Positions 48,499 through 60,300 of a DNA stretch of 64,000 nt are shown piece after piece. Position 1 is the first letter of the stretch; each line of letters starts with the position of its first letter. The notes below the pieces were generated by a model. It searched no databases, was not told where the DNA came from, and saw nothing but the letters and a program-made list of their open reading frames with translations. The stretch is from Mesotaenium endlicherianum. Lineage: Eukaryota; Streptophyta; Zygnematophyceae; Zygnematales; Mesotaeniaceae. The DNA lies in the NCBI GenBank assembly GCA_009602735.1, contig WELA01012745.1, forward strand, positions 453,458-517,457, written 5' to 3'. Made by a program: the position numbers and the translations under genes.

Positions 48499-49907
48499 CT
48501 CCAGCAGATCCCCGCGGAGACCGACGGGAACTCCCCCGCCGGCCCGCTGGCGCCCCTCAGCGACCTGCTGCAGCGTGCAGCTGCCTCCTCCCCCTCGCTG
48601 GGCCCCCCCCTTATGGGCGTCCTGCAAGGCGCCCAAGTGGCAGGTAAGCGTGGCTCCACCTTGCGCCTTGTCGGCCTGCACGCTCGTAGCGTCAGTGTGT
48701 GGGCTTTGCATGCTTTCTGCTCCCCATATCCCTCTCCCGCCCGGCGTGTGCCCGCCCGCTCTCATAGGAGACTCTTCCGCCTTGCCCGCAGACTCTTTTG
48801 GCCTCTCTGGGTCTGTTTCCGCGGCAGAGCTGCGCCCCTGCTGGAGGATGCTGGCTCTTTCCTGAGTGTCCGCCTCCTTTTCTCTCCTTTTTTACCCTCG
48901 CCTCGCCTCTCCTCGTCTGCTGTGCCTGCTCTCGTTGATGCTGGCTCTTCCAGCACCTTGCTCTCTGGAGGCCCAGTGTCCCTTACGCCCTGTGGCCACG
49001 TCTGAAATGTTTTCGCTGCTACTGCTGCTGCTGCTGCTGCTGGTTCTGCTACGGCTATTGCTACTGCTGGAGCTGCTGCTGCTGGCAGTTCTGAGGCTGG
49101 CGCTATTGCTGCCGCTGCTGCTGCTGCTGCTGCCGGGGATGCTGCTGGTGCTGGTGCTGATGCTGCTGCCACTGGCGGGGCTGGTGTGCGCGGGGGAGGG
49201 GGGGGCAGAGGCCATGTACTGGAGCGGGGTGCAGGCGGAGAGCCTGCTGGGGCACGCGCTGAAGCACCTGAGTGCCGCCATCGAGCACCTGCGCTACCTG
49301 TGGAGCGCGCCGCCCACGCCGTCGTCGGACCACGGCATGTCCACCAAGGAGTACCACCGCATCTTCTCTGCCATCCAATACGTGCGCCCCCTCCCTCTCT
49401 CCCCCCCTCACTCCCCCCCTGCCTCCCCTCCATCCCTCCCTGCCTCCTTCCCTCCCTCTCTCCCTTCGGCCCCCTTTGCCCCTTGCAGCAAGTGCTGTGC
49501 TGTGCTGCCATGTGGCTTGCGCATGCATGGCTTCATGTCCACTCATGTCCACTTGTGTGTGGCGGTGGTGCCCTCATAATGGCTGGCTGCCGGCTGCCGG
49601 ATGCTGTCTGTCTGCATGGTGGTGCACGCAGAGGCTGTGCCTGGAGGAGGTGACGTCAGCGGCAGCGGGGGCGGCGGGCGGCGAGGGCGAGCAGTACAGC
49701 GACGCGGTGGCGTGGGGCGGGTGCGCTCTGCTGGCGCTGCTGGGGCAGCGCCGGCGCTTTGAGCTGACCAACGCGACGTACCACCTGCTGCTGCTGGCGG
49801 AGCACGACGAGGCCACGCGGCCACCTGGCGAGCCGCTGCTGCAGCAGGAAGCTCCCCTCGCGGGTCCAGGGGAGAAGGGCGGCGCCAGGAAGGACCTCAG
49901 CGAGCAG
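48499..49907 (+). CDS. CYFIP/PIR (SRA1) C-terminal fragment, SCAR/WAVE complex
   Basis: CYFIP/PIR binds Rac and holds the WAVE/SCAR complex that activates Arp2/3 actin nucleation. Three exons join in phase: 48499-48643, 49209-49381, 49632-49907. The frame reads GPLAPLSDLLQRAAAS, YWSGVQAESLLGHALKHLSA, then MSTKEYHRIFSAIQY, DAVAWGGCALLALLGQRRRF and ELTNATYHLLLLAEHDE. This parallels the family C-terminus (EFHRLWSAMQFVYC, NWAGCSIIVLLGQQRRF, FCYHLLKVQ). Family members are about 1,250 aa; only about 200 aa are seen here. No N-terminal exons lie upstream within the window. The last exon ends at a GTCCGA donor that leads into a TC microsatellite and a satellite block, and the C-terminal exon is not found. 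The N at 48485 sits just before it. It may be a partial gene, a pseudogene or an assembly join. Confidence 0.62.
49013..49190 (+). repeat. CTG-rich trinucleotide repeat (poly-Leu in one frame)
   Basis: An imperfect (CTG)n tract just 5' of the 49209 exon, readable in one frame as long Leu runs and in the reverse strand as Ser or Ala runs. The chosen acceptor (GGGGGCAG at 49208) excludes it from the coding sequence. If the exon starts earlier it would add a poly-Leu stretch. Confidence 0.75.
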
Positions 49908-49952
49908 GTCCGACGCCCGCGCTCTACCAGCGCGTCTCTCATGCCATCCTGT

Positions 49953-49954
<2 letters not shown>

Positions 49955-49999
<45 letters not shown>
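49955..49999 (+). repeat. (TC)n microsatellite
   Basis: About 20 uninterrupted TC units in the sequence after the last recognised CYFIP-like exon. Confidence 0.9.
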
Positions 50000-50002
<3 letters not shown>

Positions 50003-50019
50003 CTGTTGTCCTGCTGCAC

Positions 50020-50400
50020 GACGTCGATTGCGTGTGTGAGCGCGTGTAGGCCTGTTGCCCCGCAAACCCGCCCGCCCTGCGCTGCTGCCCGACGTCGGGC
50101 GCGCGGGCGTGTTCGTGCCCGCGTACACCCGACGTCGACGAGCACACGCGGCAGCGGACGACAGGCTGCAGCATGCTGCCCGATGATGTTTGCACGCGGG
50201 CGTGTACGCGCGCCCGTCATTGAATAGCAGCGCAGGGCGGCAGGCGGGGTCCCTGCATTGCTGTCCGACGTCGGGCCCGCTACCCAATGATACGCCCGCG
50301 CGCCCTTTGTAAGGTTGCCGCCTGACATCAGGCGCGCACGGGCGCGCGCTCGGTAGCACATGCTGGCGAGCAGGGGCTCTGCGCTGCTGTTTGACGTCTG
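50020..50400. repeat. GC-rich block with recurring GACGTC palindromes
   Basis: The core CGACGTCG or a near variant recurs at about 50023, 50091, 50132, 50266, 50323 and 50389, usually after CTGCTG and followed by GCGCGGGCG-like sequence. This is an irregular, degenerate repeat. Long reading frames across it on both strands are products of composition. Confidence 0.6.
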
Positions 50401-50449
50401 GTGCGCGGGCGACAGCGCACGAGCGCACGCGCGCTTTTGCTAACGTGCT

Positions 50450-51240
50450 GGCGCTGGCGCCGCCCGGCCCTAGTGCGCTGTCGCTAGATGCTGGTTGGCC
50501 CTGGCACGCTGGCGTTGGCGCTGGCAAGCCCTGACACGCTGGCGCTCGCGCACTATCGCTAGCGCGCGTGCGCTCGCGCGCTGGCGCAAGCCGACCCTGG
50601 CGCGCTAGCGCTCGCTTGCTGTCGCTGGCGCGCGTGCGCTTGCGCGCTGTCATTGGCGTGCTAATTCTTATGCCGGCCGGCCCTGCCGCGCTTGTCGCTG
50701 GCGCCGGCTGCTGTCGCTGGATGCTGGCTGGCCCTGGCACGCTTGTGCTGGCGCCGGCAGGCCCTGGCGCGCGTGTGCTTACACGTTGTCGCTGGCGCGC
50801 GTATGCTCGCGCGCTGGCGCAGGCTGATCCTGGCGCGCTGGCGCTCGTGCGCTGTCGCTGGCACGTTGTTGCTCGCGCGCGTCAGTGGCGTGTTGGTTCC
50901 CCACGCGGCCGGCCAAGGCGCGCTATTGCTGGCGTCGGCTGTTGCTGGATGCTGGCTGGCCCTGGCACGCTGTCGCTGGCGCCGGCAGGCCCTGGCGCGT
51001 GTGCGCTCTTGCGCCGTCGCTGGCGCGCGTGTGCTCGCGCGCTGGCGCAGGCCAACTCTGGCGCGCTGGCGCTCGCGCGCTGTCACTGGCACCCTGTCGC
51101 TCGCGCGCGTCGGTGGCGTGCTGGTTCCTACGTGGCTGGCCCTGGCGCGCTGGCGCTCGCGCCCTGTCGCTAGCATGCGTGCTTGTGCTTGTGTCTGCAG
51201 TTGTTGGCTGGCGTCTGCGCGCCTGTGCTTGTGTGCTTGT
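50450..51240. repeat. GC-rich tandem repeat, about 228-233 bp unit
   Basis: The phrase ATGCTGGCTGGCCCTGGCAC or a close variant recurs at about 50487, 50720 and 50948, giving spacings near 233 and 228 bp. Within the unit, GCGCGCTGGCGCTCGCGCGC-type sub-repeats recur. GGCGTGCTGGTTCC recurs in the last copies. At least three copies are present, the last degenerate. Open frames here (for example 50568-51173) are low-complexity Ala/Arg/Leu/Gly translations and are not called as genes. Confidence 0.7.
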
Positions 51241-51353
51241 GTGCTTGTATCTCTCTCTTTCTCTTTCTCTCTCCTCTCTCTCTTTCACTCTTGTGCTTGC
51301 GCTTATCCCTCCCTCGTACTTTGTGTGAGTGCAGGAGTACATCATGGAGTCAA

Positions 51354-54300
51354 ATGAGCAAACCTGGTGCTGGTGCTGGCACTTCATCTGAAGACTATCC
51401 ATATGATTTTGTGAATCTTAGTTATGAGCAGCGTCTTCCGCCTCCGCCTACCGATGAGTTTGCAGATCTCCATGATGAATTGATAGAAGGGGGTAAGAGA
51501 CCAGCCACACTACGGAAGTATGGAGCATCACATGGTGGCTGCAAGGTATGAAGATAGTCCCCAAAAATTGTATTAAGTTATGTTTGTCAATAGTCACTTC
51601 CTGTTCAATGGGTTTTCTCTTGTGTCACATGCGGTATTATTTCCATGACACTTGGCAGGTTTTCTGAAATGGAAGAGGGGTGAAGAATGCGCTTATCACA
51701 AACAATGGAGTCGTCACTTGGTTACTTGCAATGCAGAAAGTGGACTCGAGTAGGGTGTGTGCAAATCTCTCACCCTTGCAAACTGTGATTGACATATTGA
51801 GCATGTGTACCTACTCATATTTTGTGCATGAAATCGTGCCAATCATTCGTCTCACTAGATTATTCCATTCTTGTTTGACCTTGCAGAGTTACAGTTTCTT
51901 TGAAAACCACGTGAAGGGACTACAGGATGCCTTGAAGATGCAGTGCGAAGTCTCCAAAGAGGTTATTGGTAACGGTATTCGGAGGGACAAAGCTCAAAAC
52001 TTCTTAAACGCCACAAAGAGGACGACAGCCACCCGTGCCAGAGAGTAAGTCTCTTGTCTTTGTATATAGTGTTTGTTATGTATAGGGCATCTTGTGCTAG
52101 TCTCATGTAGTACTAATTTATATTCGTGTAAGCCTCTCAACTCCTTTCTTTTGTATGTTGGATGAATTTGTGTTGCAGGAATTTTGAAGATTTTCATGCC
52201 AGATTCAGCATCGCCTACAGTCGTGCCAAGCACGCAGAGATTCAAAATTACTTTCTGAAGGTCATTGTGGGGCACATTCAGACGTTGAGGTATGTTTACT
52301 ACAGCGCCTTGCAAGTGAGGTGAAGACCCTTTTAGGCTTTGTACCCCTATTACGTGCATGCAGTAATGTACTGAAGGTTTGACCGGTACTCACTCTTTGT
52401 TTTTTTTGAAATTGCATGGCAGGTTCATTGTACTTTACACGGACTCCTCTCAAGTTCGCGGAGGGGGCATCAGATTGGCAGACTTGAAGAACATACGGAC
52501 CTACGATGTGCGAAATGTAGGACCTGACAACCCAACGGTACTAAGCATCATATCCGACAACGAAAAGACCAACTTTTGTGAACGGCAAGAGGAGACTGGT
52601 GTTTCGCGTCATAAGCATGTGGAGCTTTGTCCAGTTGGAGGTCTTGCTCTTATGCTGGTCATGCGTTTTTGAAATGAATCGACTTACCAAATAGGCGATT
52701 AACAGTAAATAAAGATCTTTATATCAGCAAGTAATCTTTATGGTATTTTCCGTTAACTGGTTAAACGGCAAAGGACAACACACTAGCAGTGAATAATACT
52801 CGTAAGTCAAATGCGAGTAAACTAGCATCAATAATGCAAATCAGTAAACTCATACATAAGCAAGGTTAGAAGACAGTGCGTATCAATGGCTTCTCGCCTT
52901 GGATTCAAATCGCTCTCAGTAAGCTGTACAAGAGAGTTGGCCTCGTTTCCGAATGCCGAACTCGAGAGCAATGCCTAGCATATGTACATGGAATGATTTT
53001 ACTGTTCAACGGTCAGTGCGATGGCACCGCCTACCCGGGAGTTAACCACGTTGGTAGGACCTCGGTTTACCAAATCCACCGCCATCTCCCATCATCTCGA
53101 ATCGCCATCCATCATAGGGATGTCATCTGGCCATTCATCTAGCATACCACACTTAGATGCATATCGAGGCAGTTCGCTGCTACCGAGTACGGAAGTCAGC
53201 TGGCTGTCAAAGAATGTGTCAGCTGACTTAAGCTGACTTCAGCCTGCTGCTTCCGGCCGAGTCATTAAACTGATATTAAATATAAAGTCCAGCAGACTGA
53301 TCATTAACTAGAGTTCAGCAGGCTGAACTTATTGAACTATATTATTTAAATGAATATTATGTCAACCAATCGACTGATTCATTACAATCCCTCCAACTTA
53401 TCATGTTGTCGCCTCGACAACACTAACACTCATAACAGCGTGCTGTCCCTTCCGTCCCCAGCCTACTGCCATTAGGAGGGAGATGTCCCTGAGGCCCTAT
53501 ACTCAGGGGAGCCAGACCTCCTCCTGTCTTGGGGTCTTCTGAAGCCTGTCAGAGAGGGAGGTTCCGTGTAAGGACCCGGCGGAGAACGCAGTAACTGGGC
53601 TGTTTCCTCCTGCACAGTCTGAAACTGAAGGGAGGCAGCCTTCTCCTGGGCAGCCCTCAAACTGACAGGTACGTATACCGGCATCCCAGAAGGATGTTGC
53701 ATGACATGAGCCAAGGGTACATGCCCTCTCTGCGAGGGAGATGCTGGCAGGCCTCTGGCTATCTCCCGAGCAGCCCTCCTGTCTGCCCTGTCTGACTGGG
53801 TCTCCTTGCCTGGAGATGGGCTCTGTCCTCTGGCAGTCCCCAGCCAAGTGATATCCTCCTCTTGAGCGAGTTGCGGCGGGGCCCACCCCGTCTTCTCCCT
53901 TACAGGGGATGTGGCAGGTGTCAGGATCACGGCGGGGCTAGTGTCCTCCTCCTCGCCTTCCTCCTCGTCTTCCTCTGACTCCTCCTCCTCGCCGTCCCCG
54001 GGTTCCTCTGAGACTTCTGGGGTCTCTTCTGTCAGCTGCTCCAGCTCTTCCCGAGAAAAAGAATATCCTACTGACCTTCCCCTTTTGGGTGCTGGTGGGG
54101 GCTGCTGAGTCCGGACCGCATAGAGGTCCTTTTCCCCCTGCTTACTTGCCCATTTGGCATAAGCGTGCTTCCCTTTGGAGAATGACTCTCGGGCCCTGCT
54201 TCTGTCCCCCTGCATCTCTTGGCTCATGCAGTCTCTGACTCCATCCAATCTTGGGTCCCAAGCCGCAATGTGAGGGGGCAATACTATGTTCCCCTTTAGG

Positions 54301-57300
54301 TCTGTCAGGAAATCCTCATCCGTCGCCCTGTCATTCTGCTGGTCCCTCATGTTGATGGTCATCCACCGCCAATCAGTGGGCTTTTGGAAGAAGGCAGCGT
54401 CTGTCTTTTTGAGAGTACAAGGGTACCAGTGCCCTGCAAAGTCCAGCTGACTGGTTTCTCTGGCCAAGAATTCCCAGCTCCTCCTCTCCACCTCATTGTA
54501 CATGGCCTTGAACCTGTTGTGGGGTGTTGAGTCCTTGAAGCTGTCCGCGTCCATGGGGATCATCCTGATGACCCTATCTGCCCCCCAGATACCAGGAATC
54601 GAGACAGCTCCTGCTTCGTTCACCTGGGCCATTGCCTTGGCCTCTCCGATGGTATATCCTACCATCCTGGCGTAATCGTGGTAGAGGAGGAGCCCTGTGC
54701 CGACCTCTATATACTTGTCAAAGTTTTCGGATGTCTCCCCTTCCTTCTGGAGGATTTCCTTCTGCGACTCACTGCGACTTCTCTGGGCATACTTGAAGGC
54801 CTCCTCCAGTAGATCAAAGCCCTTGCCCAGCACCGTGTAGCGGTAGCTGCTGATTCTCCTCTGTTCTTCTTCTTCAGCCTGCTGCTTCCGCTTCTCCTCA
54901 GCTTGCCTCTCCTCCTCTGCTTTCTTGGCCTCCTCTGCAGCTTTTCTGTCCATTTCTTCCTGCCTCAGTCTGGCCTGTTCCTCCTCCTCCTTCTTCTTCT
55001 GTGCCTCCCGCTGTTGTTGGAGTCGTTGTGATTCCCGAGCGGAGATGGAAGATGATTCGATGTCTCCACGGAATTGCAAGTATTCTGCATGTGCCTCTTC
55101 CGCCCTTCTCTTCCTCTTGAGTTCCGACTTTTGAGTCATCCTGCTCAATCATAAACACAATGCAGTTAGTGAAGTCATGATATTTTGCCGCTACTGAGTG
55201 CCCTTGATGAAGAGGGACGCGATCGGGAGAGTTCCTAGAGTGGAATACCTGGTGTGAGCGAATATAAGGAAAAATTGAGTTGGAGAGCAAGTGAGTGTGA
55301 GCGCAGGTTGAGTGGGTAATATGGTGATCAGAGACTACCACTCCCTCCAACTTAAATTTAAAGGTGGGCTGCCTGTCACAACTGTCACTAACTGTCACAT
55401 CTCCCTCCAACTTATATGGAGACAGGACCTCCTGTCACCTTCCCGTGTCAACGGAAATGACTGTTAGGGAGGTGCCCCAGCCGCCCGAAGGTGGAACCGT
55501 TTCAACGCCCCTTTGGCATGGGTCAGCTGATCTTTAAATTCCCAAGTGTCCCCAGAGGCATCGTAACCCTTCCATCGGATGAGGTACTTCATGACATATT
55601 TAGACGATCGACGGACCGAGCGAGCGTCTAAAATCTCATCGACCTCATATTCCTCAGGGTCGCCGTCCCGGACAGCGGGGACCGGTCCCGGTTGGACAGG
55701 TAACCGACCTGTGAACAGTGTATCACCTTTGATGTATGGTTCCAGGAAGGAGACATTAAAGACCGGGTGACCCTTGTATTCAGCTGACATGTTCAGTTTG
55801 TAAGCATTCTGACCGATACGACGTACCACCGAATATGGACCGACCCAGACAGGGCCAAGCTTTTTCTTTACCACACCAGGGAGGTACAGGTGCTGAGAAT
55901 GCAGTTTGACTAAATCGCCCTTGGAAAATGTCAGCTCTCGACGGTGTTGATTAGCGTTATTTTGTTGGTTTTCTTGGGCTTTGTGCAGGTTTTGTTGGAC
56001 TTCTGACAGGGTGTTAGCAAACTCCTGAGTCAACCGGAGGGAGACCGGGTTGTCAATCCCTTCAGGGTCAGTTAAAGATTCCCCCAGTACATCTAAAGGA
56101 GACTTAGGGACTCTACCCAGGCTGAGTTCAAAAGGAGTCTTGCCCGTTGACGTGTGCACCGCACTGTTGACCGCAAACTGAATTTGAGGCAACAGGTCAT
56201 CCCAATTATCTTGTTTTTGGTTAATATATGCTCTCAGCACCTCCTGCAGAACTCGGTTAGTTCTTTCAGTCTGCCCATCAGTCTGAGGGTGGTTTGCTGT
56301 GCTGAGCAGCTGTTTGACTCCCATTAACCCCATTAAAGCTCTCCAGAACTTAGAGGTGAATTTTGAGTCTCTGTCTGAGATGATATTAGAAGGGAGCCCA
56401 TGTTGGCATACTACATGGTTGTAAAACTGTCTCGCTGTTTCGAGTGCAGTCACTTTGACAGTTGTGGGGATAAAAATGACCACTTTTGTCAGTTTATCCA
56501 CGACTACCAGTATTGAATCATGCCCATTGGCAGTTCTTGGTAGTGAGACCACCCAATCCATAGATAAAGTTTCCCAGCGTCCAGCTGGGATGGGCAGTGG
56601 TTGCAAGAGACCTCCGGGTGGTGTGTGTCGAGACTTATTTCTCTGACACTGGTCACAGTACTTGACATATATTTGAAGACCTCCCGGGGTAACCCCTCCC
56701 AATGATAATGTTTTGCCAGTTTGCCAACAGTTTTGGCCTGCCCCAAATGTCCACCCAGGAGATTGTCATGCGCTTGACTCAGTAAGAGAGACCGTATTTC
56801 CAAATTATCAGGAATGACCAGCTTCAGCCTGCCAGAAGTGGTTTCGGTCACCCAGACCCCTCTCTTAGCTTATACCCGAGTGCAGTAGCACGACACACAC
56901 CAGTAGTCAGGCTGGGCTCAAATGTTGGGTCAGAAAGGTAGGCTTTCCTAAGTTGTTCTAGGAAGGACTTTTTCACCTTTAGTGAAGTGAGTGCACACAG
57001 GACTTTATCTACAGCATGCTGACTAAAGTTCCTTTCTTGCAAGTCAGGTCTTCTAGAGAGTGCATCAGCAGGATTCAACTTCCCTGGTTTGTAGTCGATC
57101 TGGACTTGGAACTGCTCCAGCATCTGGCTCCAGCGGTTCTCCCTCCTCGACAGCTTGGACTTCTTCTGAAAGTGGGTCAGAGCTAGATGATCTGTAATCA
57201 CCTTAAAAGCTTTACCATGTAAGTATGCTCTCCACTGTTTGAGTACATGAATGATAGCTAGCAGCTCTTTATCATGCACTGAGTAATTAATCTCCGCTGG

Positions 57301-60300
57301 ATTAAATTTCATAGACTCATACAACACAGGATGCCACTCCTGCCGTACCTTACCATCCTTTGTGGTTTTGTCAGCAGGCTGCAACAAAATAGCACCCATG
57401 GCAAAGTCAGAGGCATCAGTAACCACCTGCACCGGTTTTCTGGGGTCATACACGGCTAGCATGGGGGCATGACAAAGGGCATCTTAAAGGGTCTGGAAGG
57501 CAGCCTGCTGCTCTCCCCCCCACACATACCCTATGTCTTTCTTAGTAAGGTCAGTCAGTTTACTGGCCTTTGTGGAATAATTCTCAATAAATCTCCTATA
57601 GTAGTTAGCCAACCCGAGGAAGGATCTAACTTCAGAGACAGACTGTGGTACTGGCCAGTCCCTTATGGTCTGGACTTTCTTAGGATCCACACTGATGCCC
57701 TCTTTACTGACAACGTGGCCTAAGAATTCAATACTTTCCTTAAAGAAATCACACTTGCTCATTTTAGCATATAAGTGATTTTTCCGCAGAGTGTCCAGGA
57801 CTGTCTTTAAGTGTTCAGTGTGCTGAGCTTCATCTTTAGAGAAAATTAAAATATCATCCAGGAAAACTTGCACAAACTTATCCAAATAAGGTCTGAAAAT
57901 GTCATTCATAGCACCCATGAAGGTGGCAGGAGCATTAGTCAGTCCAAATGGCTTCACGTTGAACTCATAGTGTCCATAACGTGTACGGAAGGAAGTCTTG
58001 TGTTCATCCCCCTGAGAAATTCTGATTTGATAATAACCACTCTTGAGATCTATCTTACTGAACACCTTAGCACCAGACAGGGTATCAAGCAAGTCCTTGA
58101 TCTTGGGTAAAGCATACTTGTTCTTTATTGTAATTCTGTTCAGGGCTCTGTAATCCACACACATCCGCATACTGCCATCCTTTTTCTTAACAAATAGGAT
58201 GGGTGCGCCGTAAGGTGATATACTGGGAGAAATATAACCATTTTCCTCAAGCTCTGCAATCTGTGTTTTCAACTCCTCGCTCTCTACATAAGACAAGCCA
58301 TACGTGCGTTGCCAAGGTGGCTGACTTCCACGTAATAAATCAATCCTATGATCTACTTCCCTCTTAGGGGGTAGTCCTGGAGGCATATTGAATGCATCCG
58401 TGTACTGAGCAACAATTTTTGCAGCAGTAGGGTGCTTCAAAGGGCTTACCTTCTTCTCAACCACTTCTTCAGGTTGAGGAGGTACCTCTCTTAGCAGCAG
58501 ACAGAACATTCTGTCTTCCTTCTGGTTCCAGCTTTTGACGAACTCCATTGCATTCAGCAACTTGCATCCTTCTGGAAGCCTCTTCTTTTCCTTCATTTGC
58601 CATCCACACAGGACAAGAGGAAGAGCACTGGTGGGTGCCAAGTCAGTCTGCCCATCACTGGCTCCTCTCACTTTAACTGTACCTCTGCTCCAACACACTT
58701 CAGCTTGATGTCTATTAAGCCAGGACCTGCCTAGCACGAGATCATAAAAGCCAGTGTTGAGTACCTCAAATGTAAGCGTTTCAGTTAGAACTGCAATGCC
58801 AGAACCTAACTGGACCTCAATAGGCTTGGTTATAACTCCTCCCGGGATACTTGAGGCATCTCCAAGGAATATTTTTCTATTCCCTTGGGTGACAGTAGGC
58901 AGCCTTAGCCGCTTAACTAAGTCCTTGTGGATAAAAGTATGTGACGCCCTTCCGTCAACAAATGCCCTCACCTTCCTACCTGCAATCATGCAATGCAGTA
59001 GGATAGGGGGGACTGTCTTTTCCTGACTTTCACATTGTTCTCTTGACGTAGCAAAGAAATGTTGGACATCAGGTGGAACAAGAGCATCCAGAGTGTGCAC
59101 TCTCTGGACGTCTATATTGCTGATGGTCTCCTTTATCTGGTTGTCCGGCATGCATAGTGAATCCAGTTCAGCAGAACCCATAATACCTGCTACGAGGGCA
59201 GCTAATGACGACTCACTATCTCTAGCATCCTCACAGTCAGTAGACTGGATTACTGACTATTGCTGTCTTTTAAAGGCTGGTCTTTTCTCTCGACCTTCGG
59301 AAGGTGCTCGACTGGACACTGTTCTCTGTTGTGGCCCAACTGCTGACAATGGTAGCCAGTGGATTTTGCTGAGGCTGGTCTCGGCTTAGTCCTACCACCA
59401 CCTCTTCCATAGTCGCCTCGAGAGGAACCACCTCTACCTCTAGATTGTATGGCATCATATTCATACTCATATCCATCACCCTGATCATCCTCAGCCTGGT
59501 CTCCTTCAATTGCATTGTAGGAACCGTGGGGCTTTTTGACAACCTTAGACACCAAAGCATTACTCTGGCGCTTGTGATTGAACTGCTGCAGATCCCAGGC
59601 ATCCGCCACCTGGATCAAGTCAGCCAGTTTCTCATACTTTTTCTCAGCAAAATGACCAGAGCCCTCGGATTTCAAGCCATACCTGAAGTATGCTATCCTA
59701 TATTGTTCTGGCAAATTGGGCTGCTTCATCATGTTCTCTTGGAACTTTTGAGCAAACTCAGCAACTGAAGTGGTCTGCTTCAGTGTCAGGGAGATCATCG
59801 CATAGATAGCTTTCTCCTGCTGGTTGATGACATCAAACTTCTCATGCAACTTCTCGACAAACTCTACCCACGCAGGGTCACCGAATTGCCGAGCCTTACG
59901 CGCGCCTTTCTAGTAAAGCCACCAGTCTGCGGCACTGCCTTTCAGTATCGCTCCGGTGTGCCTGACCTTCTCGTAATCTTGCAGTTCTGGATAGTTCTCC
60001 AGCCACTGCTCAACATCCGCGAGAAACTTGATCAGGTAATATTTTCTGTTTCCCTCAGGATCATATTCCTGGGGAGATTTCGGCTTGGGCTTACTAGGCC
60101 CTCGGCCACCACCACTAGTGGTTTAAGACCCCAGTTGGTCTCTATCCCGCTGTAGGGACATTAAGATTCTCTTGTCCTCCTGTTGGGACTGATACATGGT
60201 CGCCATTTGCGACTGCATCTGAACGAACAATGCTCCCAAGTCTACACTCTGGGGTGGTAGATTAGCAAATGCAGCAGCAGCATTGGCATCTACTCGCTGA

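Noticed and set aside
48762-49579. Long frames on both strands over the CTG tract
   Set aside because: Leu, Ser or Ala runs from the trinucleotide repeat. Only the part after 49208 resembles a protein family.
49574-50740. Minus-strand 388-aa open frame and overlapping long frames
   Set aside because: Low-complexity Ala/Arg/Ser/Pro translation across the TC microsatellite and GC-rich repeats, antisense to a supported CYFIP-like exon.
50568-51357. Plus-strand open frames of about 150-220 aa in the GC-rich array
   Set aside because: They follow the tandem repeat unit in several frames at once, which indicates composition and not coding.
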